Positions 39,417 through 50,084 are shown, numbered from the stretch's first letter. The stretch is 64,000 nucleotides of DNA from Pseudomonas viridiflava (GCF_900580865.1 NZ_UTBZ01000052.1:186001-250000), one strand, 5' to 3'. The notes: generated from the letters alone by a model not told the origin. Translations and numbers: made by a program.

Positions 39417-39444
39417 AAAGGCGACCGCACGGTCGCCTTTTTTA
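39417..39444 (+). terminator. Rho-independent terminator after DUF1329
   Basis: A stem AAGGCGACCG/CGGTCGCCTT with loop CA is followed by TTTTTT. Confidence 0.92.
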
Positions 39445-39486
39445 TGGTCGTCAATCAGCGTGCTGAATACTCGTCAACAAGCGCGC

Positions 39487-39505
39487 GGGAGAGGGCTAGG
39501 GTGAG
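39487..39505. repeat. Terminal fragment of the dispersed repeat element
   Basis: GGGAGAGGGCTAGGGTGAG equals the end of the elements at 6143, 59910 and 60892. It lies just before the LuxR-type gene and no other part of the element is present. Confidence 0.55.
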
Positions 39506-39531
39506 CGCACAATGATAAGAAGGCTCACTCG

Positions 39532-42087
39532 ATGACCGCCATGACCCCGTGCCTGGATCGACCCGGATTTTTGCCCAGGCTTTCTTCACATCATCAGCTA
39601 CGCAGTCGCTTGACTGCACCTCTGCTGGCATCGAACGCGCGGGTCAGGCTGTTGTGCGCACCCGCTGGCAGTGGCAAAACCGCACTGCTTACCGAATGTC
39701 TTCTGCAGGTGCGTGCAGACTGCGAGACGATTTGGCTGCCCCTGGCAGGAGCAGCGCTCAGCCGCGAGGAGTTTTGCCTGCGTCTGACTCGGGCGCTCGG
39801 ACTGGTCGATGGCCTTGACGGTACGCAACTGATGGCGGAGTTGGCCCGTTGGATCAGGCCGACTTCGCTGTTTATCGACGATTACAGTCGTCTGCCAGAT
39901 CCGGCTCTGGATGCTCTCCTGGATCGTTTGCTGGCGGTCAGCAGCCCGGCGCTCACCTGGTGGATCAGCACTCGCCGCCGGCCGCAATGCAACTGGCCGC
40001 GCCTGTTGCTCGATGACGAACTCTACGAATCCGAGCGCGCCAGCCTGGCGCTGACTCACGATGAGGTTGTACCGGTGTTGCGTCATTTGCCGCCAGACCA
40101 GGCAGACCGTGTCGCCGCCCGTATCATCCAGCGTACCGGTGGCTGGTGCGCGGGTGCCCGCATGGCGCTTCTGCAAAAGTGCGACTGGTCGCAAAACCTG
40201 CAGCCGCAACAGCGTGTCGACACCCTGCTCGATTATCTGCAACACGAACTTTTCGGCAACCTGACGCCAGAGCAGGACGAGGCATGGCGTGTTCTGGCCC
40301 ACCTGCCACGGTTCAACGCGCCATTATGCGAGCATTTGTTCGGCCCCGGCGAAGGCGCACAGTTGCTGCATGATCTGCAAATGCTGGGCTGCTTTATCGA
40401 GCCATGGCAGGAGTCTGCTGATTGGCTGCAGGTCTTCCGCCCGCTGTCGCGAATCATGCAAGCGTCGCATTGGCCGTGTGCGCGTTCGTGGCACCGACGC
40501 GCCTGTCAGTGGTTCACTGCGGCGCAGGATTGGCGAGCAGCGTTCGAGCAAGCGTTGTTGGCCGAAGAATACGAAGCGGCTGTGAGTCTGTTGCATCATT
40601 TGAGCTTCGAGGACTTGTTGGAAGATCAGACGGTCGTCCTGCTGTTGCGCTTGCATGAACAGCAAAGTCGCGAGCTGACCTTGATGACACCGCAATTGAT
40701 CGGGCTGGTCACGGGGGCATTACTGTTCGCCGGCCGATTCGAACAGGCCGCGCAATGCATGGCCCATCTCGCCCGCTTCATGCCGCAGCCGACGAGGCAT
40801 CTGGAGCAGCAACTGCTGGCACGCTGGCAGGCGCAGCAAGGTTGGCTCTGCCACCTGCAAGGGCAAATGGCGCCGGCGCGTGCCTGTTTTCAGGAGGCAT
40901 TGTCAGCGCTGGCTGACGATGCCTGGCAGGCCCGTTTGATGTGTCTGTCGGGACTGACGCAGCAGGCCTTACTGTGCGGTGAACTCGATCAGGCCCATGC
41001 CCTCAACCGCGAGGCGTTGTGCCTGGCGCGCACGCATGGCTCCCTGTTGTTCGAAGGGTTGCTTGAACTTGATCATGCGCAGTGGCTCGAGCAGCGAGGA
41101 GCACCCGTGCGTGCCGAAAATCTGCTGGTGGACATCGAGCATTTGTTGCGCGAACGCACTCTGGTGCCCACGCCACTGCTGGGCCGTATTGCCCTGCGAC
41201 GAGGACGGCTGGCGCTGTGCATGGGTCTTGAAGAGCAAGCTGCGGATCTGTTCAGCCAGGGCCTTGAAGATTGCTTGCGCAGTGAAGACAAGCGAGTCTT
41301 GTATGGCTACCTCGGGCAGGCTCAACTGGCCGGCAATCGAGGCGATTATGCCTACGCTTTCGAACGCCTGCGCGAGGCCGAAAGGGTCATGCAGCAGCGG
41401 CAGATTCCCGATACGGTCTATCGCGGTGTCGTGCTTCAGGTCAGCAGCCAGTTCTGGTTGCAGCAGGGCCGACCGCAATTGGTGCAAGAGGCGTTGGGCC
41501 GGCTGTTACGGCATTACCGTGGCCCCTCTGCACTCCAGGCGCCGCCCGCAACGTTCGAGCTGATTATCCGCATTGAATACCTGCTGGCCTGCGCGCAGGC
41601 GCAATTGAATCCTGATGAAAACTGCCTGCCAACCATTGAACGATTGTTGAATCAGGCCCAAGCCAAAGGCATGTTGACGGCGGAAACGGAGCTGCTGCTG
41701 GCCTTCGCCCAGTTGGCCGAAGCGAACGGTGACACGGTGGCGGCGCAGCACGCTTTCCAGCGCGCCGGAGTGCTGATGGAGCGCTGCCAATTGCAGCAAG
41801 CCATGCGGGAGTGGGAATTACGCCGTGGCAGCCTTGGCACAGTGTCTGACAAGCAGTGTTCCGCCTGGCAATGCGACAACCGTGATCTTGCGCCGGGCCT
41901 CAGTCGGCGGGAGCGCGAAGTGCTGATGTTGATTGCTCAAGGTGCTTCGAATCAGCAAGTTGCAGAACAACTTTTTATTTCGTTGCATACAGTAAAAACA
42001 CATGCGAGACGGATTAACGGGAAGTTGGGTGTAGAACGCAGAACTCAGGCTGTGGCGAAAGCAAAGTTGATGGGGATACTGGTTTAG
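39532..42087 (+). CDS. MalT-like LuxR-family transcriptional regulator
   Basis: An 851-residue LAL/MalT-type regulator. An N-terminal NTPase has the Walker A loop APAGSGKTALLTE (about residue 43) and a Walker B-like SLFIDDYSRL. A long helical TPR-like region follows, and the C-terminus is a LuxR HTH (LSRREREVLMLIAQGASN...ISLHTVKTHARRIN). It lies 139 bases after the DUF1302/DUF1329 pair on the same strand and is the likely regulator of that block. Such proteins bind a small inducer in the TPR region; here it is unknown. Confidence 0.9.
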   Translation: MTAMTPCLDRPGFLPRLSSHHQLRSRLTAPLLASNARVRLLCAPAGSGKTALLTECLLQVRADCETIWLPLAGAALSREEFCLRLTRALGLVDGLDGTQLMAELARWIRPTSLFIDDYSRLPDPALDALLDRLLAVSSPALTWWISTRRRPQCNWPRLLLDDELYESERASLALTHDEVVPVLRHLPPDQADRVAARIIQRTGGWCAGARMALLQKCDWSQNLQPQQRVDTLLDYLQHELFGNLTPEQDEAWRVLAHLPRFNAPLCEHLFGPGEGAQLLHDLQMLGCFIEPWQESADWLQVFRPLSRIMQASHWPCARSWHRRACQWFTAAQDWRAAFEQALLAEEYEAAVSLLHHLSFEDLLEDQTVVLLLRLHEQQSRELTLMTPQLIGLVTGALLFAGRFEQAAQCMAHLARFMPQPTRHLEQQLLARWQAQQGWLCHLQGQMAPARACFQEALSALADDAWQARLMCLSGLTQQALLCGELDQAHALNREALCLARTHGSLLFEGLLELDHAQWLEQRGAPVRAENLLVDIEHLLRERTLVPTPLLGRIALRRGRLALCMGLEEQAADLFSQGLEDCLRSEDKRVLYGYLGQAQLAGNRGDYAYAFERLREAERVMQQRQIPDTVYRGVVLQVSSQFWLQQGRPQLVQEALGRLLRHYRGPSALQAPPATFELIIRIEYLLACAQAQLNPDENCLPTIERLLNQAQAKGMLTAETELLLAFAQLAEANGDTVAAQHAFQRAGVLMERCQLQQAMREWELRRGSLGTVSDKQCSAWQCDNRDLAPGLSRREREVLMLIAQGASNQQVAEQLFISLHTVKTHARRINGKLGVERRTQAVAKAKLMGILV

Positions 42088-42237
42088 TGTTGTGATTTTT
42101 TTGCGAGTACAAATGATTCTGGTTTGTTATCGGCATGTTTTGTAAATTGTTCGGACTTCAGGTTGATTGAAAAAGAAATTACCTTGCGACTATCTATAGG
42201 GCTGCACTCGCGGCTCTGGATGGTCAAGTAGGGAAAT

Positions 42238-45200
42238 ATGATGGTCAAGTTATTTAAAAGTTTGATGCGCGGTTCTTTGGGTGAGCAAGTTTCCTGGGCT
42301 GAAGAGTGGGGAAAGGCAGATCAGGCCAAAGCAGGTCTTTTCAAGATCATCGACGCCATGCCGAGCGTGCTGGATATTCTTCGCAACATGCTTGAAAGTG
42401 AATTAAGGCGTTTGGGTAAAACAGTCGATATCGACAAAGTCTATGTCAATACGGATCCTGCTTTTCCGGCCAACGAAAATCGGCCCTCGGGCACTCTTTG
42501 GGACGTGACTGTTCATTGTCTGAATAACAATGTCAGTCCCACTTATATAGTGGGTGGCGATGGTGTTTTTTTCTTGCCGGGCACGTTTAGTGAGCAATTC
42601 AAAGTCAATGTTCTGAATACCCTGATTGTCGAAGATCTGGTCGCTGCTGTAGCTGCCGGACTGGAAAAAACGCTGAGAATCGAGATCGCAAAGTTCTGGG
42701 CGGCACCCGCGAAACCCATTCGCCCGGACACTGCTCCGCTGTCGAACAAGCAGGCTTTCATCGAAGCGTACGCCGAGGTCACAAGTGCAGAACTGTCCCT
42801 GTCGGTCATGGCTAACAATTTTGATGCCCGGTTGGGTGAGAGATTCGCTCATTTGCTCGACGCAGATACCGGTCGCGCAGCGTTTGAAGTCAACCTGCAA
42901 CCGTCGCAGGATTACCTTCTGTCGCTTCAGCCCTGTTTCGTTCTGGACAACGCCGAGCGTCCGAATGCAGAAATGCCGCTGGTCAACGAGTCGACTTCCT
43001 ATCTGATGCACACGCCGGAATACGGCTTTGAGTTTTTTGAAAAAAATACCGATTTGCACAGCAAACTTCAGCAGCGATTGTCCTTGGGCAGTGACCAGAT
43101 CAGATACCTGAAGGCTGCGCGAAGTCCTCACGCCTTTTGTGTAGAGACTCATCTCAAAGGCCAGCTTGAAAGCGTGTCATCCTTGTTCAGTGGTCGGGAA
43201 CAACTGGAAGATCCGCTCACCTCGGTGCTGCAGGACAATCAAGGCCTGCATGTGCTGCGCTACGGTATCAACACCCGCTTCTACCTGCTTTGGGCTGCGT
43301 TGAAACGTACCGACTGGCCGTTTTGGCTCCATCGCGCGGGTAGCGATATTCAACAACGATATAACGAGCTTGAAGAGTCCAAGGATCAATACCAGGTTGC
43401 GTTTTCAAGCGCGTTCGATGCGTGCTTTTCGTTTAAGGATTATGTGGTGCGTACGTTCGCTGAATGGGCGGACAGGGTGCTCGGTGAGCACCTCGATCCA
43501 GAAGCGATAAGTGTTCATAGCTCGTACACGCTGAAAATTGCCGGACGTACTATCGAACAGGAAGAAACCCGGACACTGACGGAATTTATCGTTTCGGTCT
43601 GCATGACAATGGTTATAAAGCCGCCCTGACTATCATCGGCGTTCCTGACGGAAGTCGGCTGACGACAGTGGCGCTCGAGCAATGGTTGGAGAGCCGCAAT
43701 CTGCGACTGGAATTTACCGGCAGCCTTGCATCCTCGCCCTCGGTTGATTACCAGGAGGCTTATCGCAACTACCTTTTCAGCCAGCTGGCATTTGCAGTTT
43801 TTGTTGCTCGCCACTCTGGAAAGCTGGACTCCACCGATGCGAATATCATCTCGCGAGCCATGGCCAACGACGCTTCGGTGACTATTCAGGGATTGAGAAC
43901 AAGTTTACAGGCACCCGCGTTGAAAGATGTCCTGATCTTTTCGGCCAGAGAATATGTGCCGTCTCTGATGTTGGTCAAAACGCCGGGTGGTGAGTTTGAA
44001 CTGCTGAAATTTCCCGATATTCACACGGCGAACCGCTGGCTGGAATCGGCATTGTCCGCAGATCGTGAATACGCTGCATTGCTGATCCATCCAGACTACC
44101 TGCACGAAGCAGGCAAGTTGCTCGGCAGCGATCCCACAGAGCTGAACTACCGCTACACGCTTGATGGCCGGCCGGTCGATCTTGGCCTGAATCTAAAGGC
44201 ACCGTTGGCAGACTACGTAAGTATCGCTTACCGAGCCGAAGTTGCCCTGCACAAGGCCATTGCTCCGGCAAGTTATCGGGCGCTTGGCATCGAAGGTCGC
44301 AAGCGCTATTCGCGTCTGACAACCGAACTCAAGGCACTGTCTACGGTTGATGCACGAGATAATGGTTTTCCGACATTCGAGCAGTTCACTTATGACTCGG
44401 TGAAAGCTCAGATAGAAGATATTTTGCGTACTCGTGGGAGCAACGTTTCGGTCAATCCCGACCAGATCATTGTGCAGACCGAAGAGTTTCGTAAGAGCGT
44501 TACCGACGTTTTGCTCGAGGGACTCGCCTTTGAAGCGGTGCATCCGGCTTACGAAACTAAATTCAGCCCAAAATATTATTTGGTGAATGGCCATCCCAGC
44601 GTTGAAAAACTGGATATCCGAGACCTGTCCTCGCTGTCGAAAACTTTCCGTCCCGGCGACAGATATACCTCCATGCTGAAAGCGCAATACCAGGACAAGG
44701 CTCATCCTGACTACGGGTTCAAGCGCGCAGTACACGCGCGAAGAATCCGCTGCGAAATGTACTGCAATGCTTTTACCGACTTTACCAATGGCAGATTATC
44801 AAATGAGTCTTTCTCTGCTATCCAACGGATTATCGATAATCTTAAAGAAAGCGGTGGCTATCAGCGAATTGTGGATAGCGTCGCCGAAGGTGACATCGGG
44901 CTGTATAAATTCAATATCGGCGCGCTGGGTTTGACGGCTGCCTGGGACCGCACGGTTGGCGGCGTTTATATTTTCCGGCTGAAGTTGTCTTCAGGGTTTA
45001 TCGATTTGCTCTATACGCCTGACGCGCCGGATCTGGTCAGCTTCCGGCCAATCGCTGAGTTCATTCCTTCGATTCGTTTTCGATACGGCCCGTTCCGGGA
45101 CTACTACAGCCAGCGGTTACTGCTGGTCGACCAAAAGGTGATCAACGACTATTTCGACAATCTGGTCGCAACCGTCGATACCAAACCGGTCATTCGCACG

Positions 45201-45704
45201 CAGCAGCGTTCGTTGTTGCCTGATCTGTTCACCTTCCATGACGAGCGAGTGCGCCGTGTACTGAGTGATATCGACGAACGCACCACCAGTCTCAATGAAA
45301 TAATCGCCGGTATTGTTTACGACAACCTGTTGAAGGTCGCGAACATCGTGAGCCTGCTGGTGCCTCCTGTGGGCACTGTCGTGGTGGCTGTGCAGGTGAT
45401 GAAAAGCATCTACGACGCTTCGCAGTCGCACCGCCGGGGTGATTACTCCGCTGCGCTGGGACATGTACGGGATGTATTGAGCGGACTGCTGACATTGGGT
45501 CAGGCTGCGGCGGCGGGCGCACCGGTTAAAGAACTTACTCGTGCGCAACGCTCGTTCCTCAGTTTGTTTGAAGATGCTCGCACAGTCGCGGAACTCGTTA
45601 CGTATTACACCGGCCATGAAGACCCCACAGATGAACTGATCGGATTCTTCAAGTCACTGATGGAAGATGCTGACTCCGCATTAAGCAAGACCACGGTTCG
45701 TTGA
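42238..45704 (+). pseudogene. Large toxin-like gene (DUF6543/dermonecrotic-type candidate) split by a frameshift
   Basis: Two open frames, 42238-43629 and the next up to 45704, read as one protein of about 1,155 residues if one T is restored in GTTTCGG near 43591, giving TEFIVFGLHDNGYKAALTII across the joint. Without it the first part stops at 43627-43629. The joined protein resembles the large Pseudomonas proteins with DUF6543 (dermonecrotic-toxin-like) domains: EETRTLTEF, YQEAYRNYLFSQLAFAVFVA, YVPSLMLVKT. A hydrophobic segment (ANIVSLLVPPVGTVVVAVQV, near 45340) could be membrane-active. GC is lower than in flanking genes. ATG 42241 is slightly better placed for AGGGA. The family assignment is from memory. 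Confidence 0.6.
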
Positions 45705-45733
45705 GCCGTTTCGAGCGCTCTTAGTCCGCGGAT

Positions 45734-46513
45734 TTATCTTTCATAACCCATCCGCCAACTCACGGCCCGCGTCGCCGCCAGCAACCGCTGCGCCGCCGGG
45801 CCGTTTTCGTCGGCGTGGAACAGCGAGGTCGGGCCAACGATGGTCAACACGGCGGCGACCTGGCCGACGGCGTTGAACACTGGCGCCGACAATGCGTCCA
45901 CACCCGGCATCAACAGGCCATGTACATGATGCAGACCACGTTCGCGGATCTGTTCACACAGGGTTGCGTAGGTTTTTTCATCCTTCAGTGGATGATCCAC
46001 GGTGGCAATTTCCTGATCGCGCAATTCATCGGTTTCCCGGTGCGGCAAATAGGCGCTGAACACCAGCCCTGTCGATGAACTGAGCAGTGGCAGCACTGAA
46101 CCCAGTTGCGTCACCACCGTCACCGCACGCACCGCCGGTTCGATGTGCACGACGGTTGCGCCCTGATTGCCCCACACCGCCAAAAAGCAGGTTTCGTTGA
46201 GTTCGTCGCGCAGTTCGGCCAACGGCAGGGCGGCGACCTTCAGCACGTCCATACTGTTGAGGGCGGCCAGGCCCACGCGCAGTGCTTCCCGGCCCAGGCC
46301 GTAATGGTTGGTGGCGGCGTTCTGCTCGGCGAATCCCGAGGCGATCAACGCCTGCAGATAGCGATGGACCTTGCTCGCCGGCATCTGCACATGTTCGGCC
46401 AGCCGCGACAACGAAGTGGAGGGCGACAACTCGGCCAAAGCCTTGAGGATGTCGGTGCCGACTTCGGCGGAGCGGACTTTCTGTTTGCCGTTGCTGTCGC
46501 TGGTTTTTTCCAT
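45734..46513 (-). CDS. hmgR: IclR-family regulator of the homogentisate genes (HmgR-like)
   Basis: A 259-residue IclR regulator: winged HTH (SPSTSLSRLAEHVQMPASKV then HRYLQALIASG) and the effector-binding GAF-like domain with FSAYLP and MPGVDALSAPVF. It is divergent from hmgA with repeated ATTACG half-sites between them. In P. putida the IclR protein HmgR represses hmgABC and is released by homogentisate; this gene has the same arrangement. The gene symbol rests on context more than on sequence identity. Confidence 0.82.
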   Translation of the reverse strand: MEKTSDSNGKQKVRSAEVGTDILKALAELSPSTSLSRLAEHVQMPASKVHRYLQALIASGFAEQNAATNHYGLGREALRVGLAALNSMDVLKVAALPLAELRDELNETCFLAVWGNQGATVVHIEPAVRAVTVVTQLGSVLPLLSSSTGLVFSAYLPHRETDELRDQEIATVDHPLKDEKTYATLCEQIRERGLHHVHGLLMPGVDALSAPVFNAVGQVAAVLTIVGPTSLFHADENGPAAQRLLAATRAVSWRMGYER

Positions 46514-46574
46514 GGTGCGGCCGGGTTCCGAAACGAATGGGCGTCTTTATAGCTTGACGCTGGATAGCGAGCAA

Positions 46575-46600
46575 ATTACGTTATGCGTAATCGAATTACG
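46575..46600. promoter_or_regulatory. Candidate HmgR operator: three alternating ATTACG half-sites
   Basis: ATTACG at 46575-46580, CGTAAT at 46586-46591 and ATTACG at 46595-46600. The first two form a 17-bp imperfect palindrome; the third pairs with the middle one across a 3-base spacer. It lies in the hmgR-hmgA promoter gap. P. putida HmgR is known to bind a 17-bp palindrome in this position. Confidence 0.65.
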
Positions 46601-46677
46601 ATAATAACAACCCCGGCGTGCCGAAACCTCTGAGCCAGAGTGATGGGCCACTGCCGACTCCCTGTTCAGGAGGCTCC

Positions 46678-47982
46678 ATGAACCTCGATTCAACCGCGCA
46701 GGCCTTGGCTTACCAGTCCGGTTTCGGCAACGAATTCAGCACTGAAGCGTTGCCCGGCGCGCTGCCCGTCGGCCAGAACTCCCCGCAAAAAGCTCCATAC
46801 GGCCTCTACACCGAATTGTTTTCCGGCACCGCGTTCACCATGACCCGCAGTGAAGCGCGGCGCACCTGGATGTACCGGATTCAGCCGTCGGCCAATCACC
46901 CGGCCTTTGTCAAACTGGAGCGGCAACTGGCCGGTGGTCCGTTGGGTGAAGTGACGCCTAATCGCCTGCGCTGGAATCCGCTGGAACTCCCGGCCGAGCC
47001 AACCGATTTCATCGACGGACTGGTGAGCATGGCCGCTAACGCCGGCGCCGAGAAACCGACCGGGATCAGCATCTACAACTACGCCGCCAATCGATCGATG
47101 GAGCGCGTATTCTTCAACGCCGACGGCGAACTGCTGCTGGTGCCGCAACTCGGCCGTCTGCGCATCGCCACCGAACTGGGTGTGCTGGAAGTCGCGCCGC
47201 TGGAAATCGCCGTGCTGCCGCGCGGCCTGAAATTCCGCGTTGAGTTGCTCGACCCGCAAGCACGCGGCTATGTCGCCGAAAACCACGGCGCGCCGCTGCG
47301 TCTGCCGGATCTGGGGCCGATCGGCAGTAACGGTCTGGCCAATCCGCGCGACTTCCTGACGCCGGTCGCCGCTTACGAAAACCTCCAGCAACCGACCACC
47401 CTGGTACAGAAATTCCTCGGCCAGCTATGGGCCACCGAGCTCAATCACTCGCCGCTCAACGTGGTCGCCTGGCACGGCAACAACGTGCCGTACAAATACG
47501 ATCTGCGCCGTTTCAACACCATCGGCACGGTGAGTTTTGATCACCCGGATCCGTCGATCTTCACCGTGCTGACCTCGCCGACCAGCGTGCACGGTTTGGC
47601 CAACCTCGACTTCGTAATCTTCCCGCCGCGCTGGATGGTCGCTGAAAACACCTTCCGGCCGCCGTGGTTTCACCGCAACCTGATGAACGAGTTCATGGGT
47701 TTGATCCAGGGCGAATACGACGCCAAGGCTGAAGGTTTTGTGCCCGGCGGTGCGTCGCTGCACAGCTGCATGAGCGCCCACGGCCCGGATGGCGAGACCT
47801 GCACCAAAGCGATCAATGCTGAACTCAAACCGGCAAAAATCGACAACACCATGGCCTTCATGTTTGAAACCAGTCAGGTGCTGCGCCCAAGCCGCTTCGC
47901 CCTCGACTGCCCGCAACTGCAACCCAATTACGACGCCTGCTGGGCTACTTTGCCTGCCACGTTCGACCCGACCCGGAGATAA
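46678..47982 (+). CDS. hmgA: Homogentisate 1,2-dioxygenase HmgA
   Basis: A 434-residue non-heme Fe(II) dioxygenase that opens homogentisate to maleylacetoacetate in tyrosine/phenylalanine breakdown. The start at 46678 has CAGGAGG upstream; the frame is open 20 codons earlier. N-terminal [21 protein letters not shown] is the family hallmark. Fe-site region near the C-terminus: [19 protein letters not shown] and [15 protein letters not shown] with the ligand His/Glu. fahA and maiA follow within 3 and 12 bases. Loss of this gene gives pyomelanin in Pseudomonas; here it is intact. Confidence 0.98.
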   Translation: MNLDSTAQALAYQSGFGNEFSTEALPGALPVGQNSPQKAPYGLYTELFSGTAFTMTRSEARRTWMYRIQPSANHPAFVKLERQLAGGPLGEVTPNRLRWNPLELPAEPTDFIDGLVSMAANAGAEKPTGISIYNYAANRSMERVFFNADGELLLVPQLGRLRIATELGVLEVAPLEIAVLPRGLKFRVELLDPQARGYVAENHGAPLRLPDLGPIGSNGLANPRDFLTPVAAYENLQQPTTLVQKFLGQLWATELNHSPLNVVAWHGNNVPYKYDLRRFNTIGTVSFDHPDPSIFTVLTSPTSVHGLANLDFVIFPPRWMVAENTFRPPWFHRNLMNEFMGLIQGEYDAKAEGFVPGGASLHSCMSAHGPDGETCTKAINAELKPAKIDNTMAFMFETSQVLRPSRFALDCPQLQPNYDACWATLPATFDPTRR

Positions 47983-47985
47983 CCC

Positions 47986-49290
47986 ATGACGCAGAATTCC
48001 ATCACCCGCAGTTGGGTCGCTTCGGCCAACGGCCACGCTGATTTCCCGTTGCAGAACCTGCCATTGGGTGTGTTCAGCAGCAACGGTGCGGCGCCGCGCG
48101 CTGGCGTGGCGATAGGTGAGCACATCTTCGATCTGCAGGTGGCGCTGGAGGCGGGTCTGTTTGACGGCGTCGCGCGCAGTGCAGTGGAAGCCATGCACGG
48201 CGGCCAGTTGAACGCTTTCTTTGATCTCGGTCGCGAGGCGCGTGTGGCTCTGCGCGCACGCCTGCTGGAACTGTTCAGCGAAGGCAGCACTCACCGTGGC
48301 AACATCGAAGCCCAAGGCGCGAAACTGCTGCCACTGGCCGCCGATTGCCAACTGCATCTGCCGGCACGCATCAGCGATTACACCGACTTCTACGTGGGCA
48401 TCGAGCACGCGCAGAACGTCGGCAAACTGTTCCGTCCGGATAACCCGCTGCTGCCGAACTACAAGCATGTGCCGATCGGTTATCACGGTCGCGCCTCCAC
48501 TGTGCGCGCCTCCGGCACCGACGTGCGTCGCCCCAAAGGCCAGACTTTGCCGGCCGGTCAGACCGAACCCACTTTTGGTCCGTGCGCACGCCTGGACTAT
48601 GAACTGGAGCTGGGCATCTGGATCGGTCAGGGCAACGAGATGGGCGACTCAATCGCCATCGGTGACGCCGCTGATCACATCGCCGGTTTCTGCCTGCTCA
48701 ACGACTGGTCGGCGCGCGACATTCAGGCCTGGGAATACCAGCCGCTGGGGCCGTTCCTGTCGAAGAGTTTCATCACCAGCGTGTCGCCGTGGGTCGTCAC
48801 TGCCGAAGCGCTGGAGCCGTTCCGCACCGCGCAACCGGCGCGCCCTGAAGGTGATCCGCAGCCGCTGCCGTATCTGTTCGACAAGCGTGATCAGGACGGC
48901 GGAGCCTTTGACATCGAACTGGAAGTGCTGCTGCTCACCGAAGCCATGCGTGAGCAGAACCTGCCGGCTCATCGCCTGACCCTGAGCAACACCCGCTACA
49001 TGTACTGGACCGTCGCGCAAATGGTCGCGCACCACAGCGTCAACGGTTGCCAGTTGCAGGCCGGTGACCTGTTCGGTTCGGGCACTTTGTCCGGCCCTGA
49101 GAGCGGTCAGTTCGGCAGCCTGCTGGAAATCACTGAGGGCGGCAAAAAGCCGATCGAACTGGCTTCCGGCGAAGTGCGCAAATTCCTTGAGGACGGTGAC
49201 GAAATCATTCTGCGCGCACGTTGTGCCCGTGATGGTTTTGCTTCGATCGGCTTCGGCGAGTGCCGCGGCAAAGTGCTGGCGGCGCGCTGA
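47986..49290 (+). CDS. fahA: Fumarylacetoacetase FahA (HmgB)
   Basis: A 434-residue enzyme hydrolysing fumarylacetoacetate to fumarate and acetoacetate. The N-terminal SH3-like domain (FPLQNLPLGVFS) precedes the catalytic domain. Metal-site blocks: DFYVGIEHAQNVGKLFRP, GYHGRASTVRASGTDVRRP, GPCARLDYELELGIWIG and LLNDWSARDIQAWEYQPLGP. A gap of 3 bases to hmgA and 12 to maiA shows a single operon. Confidence 0.97.
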   Translation: MTQNSITRSWVASANGHADFPLQNLPLGVFSSNGAAPRAGVAIGEHIFDLQVALEAGLFDGVARSAVEAMHGGQLNAFFDLGREARVALRARLLELFSEGSTHRGNIEAQGAKLLPLAADCQLHLPARISDYTDFYVGIEHAQNVGKLFRPDNPLLPNYKHVPIGYHGRASTVRASGTDVRRPKGQTLPAGQTEPTFGPCARLDYELELGIWIGQGNEMGDSIAIGDAADHIAGFCLLNDWSARDIQAWEYQPLGPFLSKSFITSVSPWVVTAEALEPFRTAQPARPEGDPQPLPYLFDKRDQDGGAFDIELEVLLLTEAMREQNLPAHRLTLSNTRYMYWTVAQMVAHHSVNGCQLQAGDLFGSGTLSGPESGQFGSLLEITEGGKKPIELASGEVRKFLEDGDEIILRARCARDGFASIGFGECRGKVLAAR

Positions 49291-49302
49291 CAGGAGCGGC
49301 TT

Positions 49303-49938
49303 ATGGATCTCTATACCTATTACCGTTCCACCTCGTCGTACCGGGTGCGGATCGCGCTGGCGCTCAAAGGTTTGGACTACCAGGCGCTGCCGGTCAACTT
49401 GATCGCGCCGCCGGGTGGCGAGCATCGGCAAGCGGCGTATCTGGCGATCAACCCGCAGGGCCGGGTGCCGGCCTTGCGCACTGACGAAGGCGGTTTGCTG
49501 ATTCAGTCGCCAGCCATCATCGAGTACCTGGAAGAGCGTTATCCACAGGTGCCGTTGCTGCCTGAAGATCTGCTCGCCCGTGCACAGGTGCGCGGTGTGG
49601 CGGCGGTGATCGGTTGCGACGTGCATCCGCTGCACAACGTCAGCGTGCTCAATCGTCTGCGCCGGCTGGGGCACGACGAGCCGCAAGTGGTCGAGTGGAT
49701 CAGTCACTGGATCAGCCAAGGGCTGGCGACGGTGGAGCAACTGATTGGCGATGAGGGTTTCTGTTTTGGCGAGTGGCCGTGCGTGGCCGATGTTTACCTG
49801 ATTCCGCAGTTGTATGCGGCGGAGCGGTTTAACGTCAGCCTTGAGGCGTATCCGAAAATTCGTCGGGTCGCCGCACTGGCGGCTGAACATCCGGCGTTCA
49901 TCAAGGCGCATCCGGCCAACCAACCAGATACACCGTAA
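49303..49938 (+). CDS. maiA: Maleylacetoacetate isomerase MaiA (HmgC, zeta-class GST)
   Basis: A 211-residue GST-zeta protein that isomerises maleylacetoacetate to fumarylacetoacetate with glutathione. The active-site SSYRVRIALALKGLDYQALPV and the cis-Pro/glutathione motif NPQGRVPALRTDEGGLLIQSPAIIEYLE are family hallmarks (named in part), with DVHPLHNVSVLNRL in the C-terminal domain. It completes the hmgA-fahA-maiA pathway. Confidence 0.96.
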   Translation: MDLYTYYRSTSSYRVRIALALKGLDYQALPVNLIAPPGGEHRQAAYLAINPQGRVPALRTDEGGLLIQSPAIIEYLEERYPQVPLLPEDLLARAQVRGVAAVIGCDVHPLHNVSVLNRLRRLGHDEPQVVEWISHWISQGLATVEQLIGDEGFCFGEWPCVADVYLIPQLYAAERFNVSLEAYPKIRRVAALAAEHPAFIKAHPANQPDTP

Positions 49939-49941
49939 CCC

Positions 49942-50030
49942 TGTGGGAGCGAGCTTGCTCGCGAAGACGGTCTGTCAGGCAACATTTATCTACCTGATAC
50001 ACCGCTTTCGCGAGCAAGCTCGCTCCCACA
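49942..50030. repeat. REP pair (BIME)
   Basis: TGTGGGAGCGAGCTTGCTCG and its inverse flank a ~40-base centre. It lies between maiA and the MFS gene. Confidence 0.93.
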
Positions 50031-50084
50031 AGGGGTCTCGGTTGCGGCACCAAAAAATCATAAAAACAAAACAGGTACCTTGCG

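Noticed and set aside
43560..43640. Programmed -1 frameshift in the toxin-like gene
   Set aside because: No X-XXY-YYZ slippery heptamer or clear downstream structure at the joint; a lost T explains it more simply.
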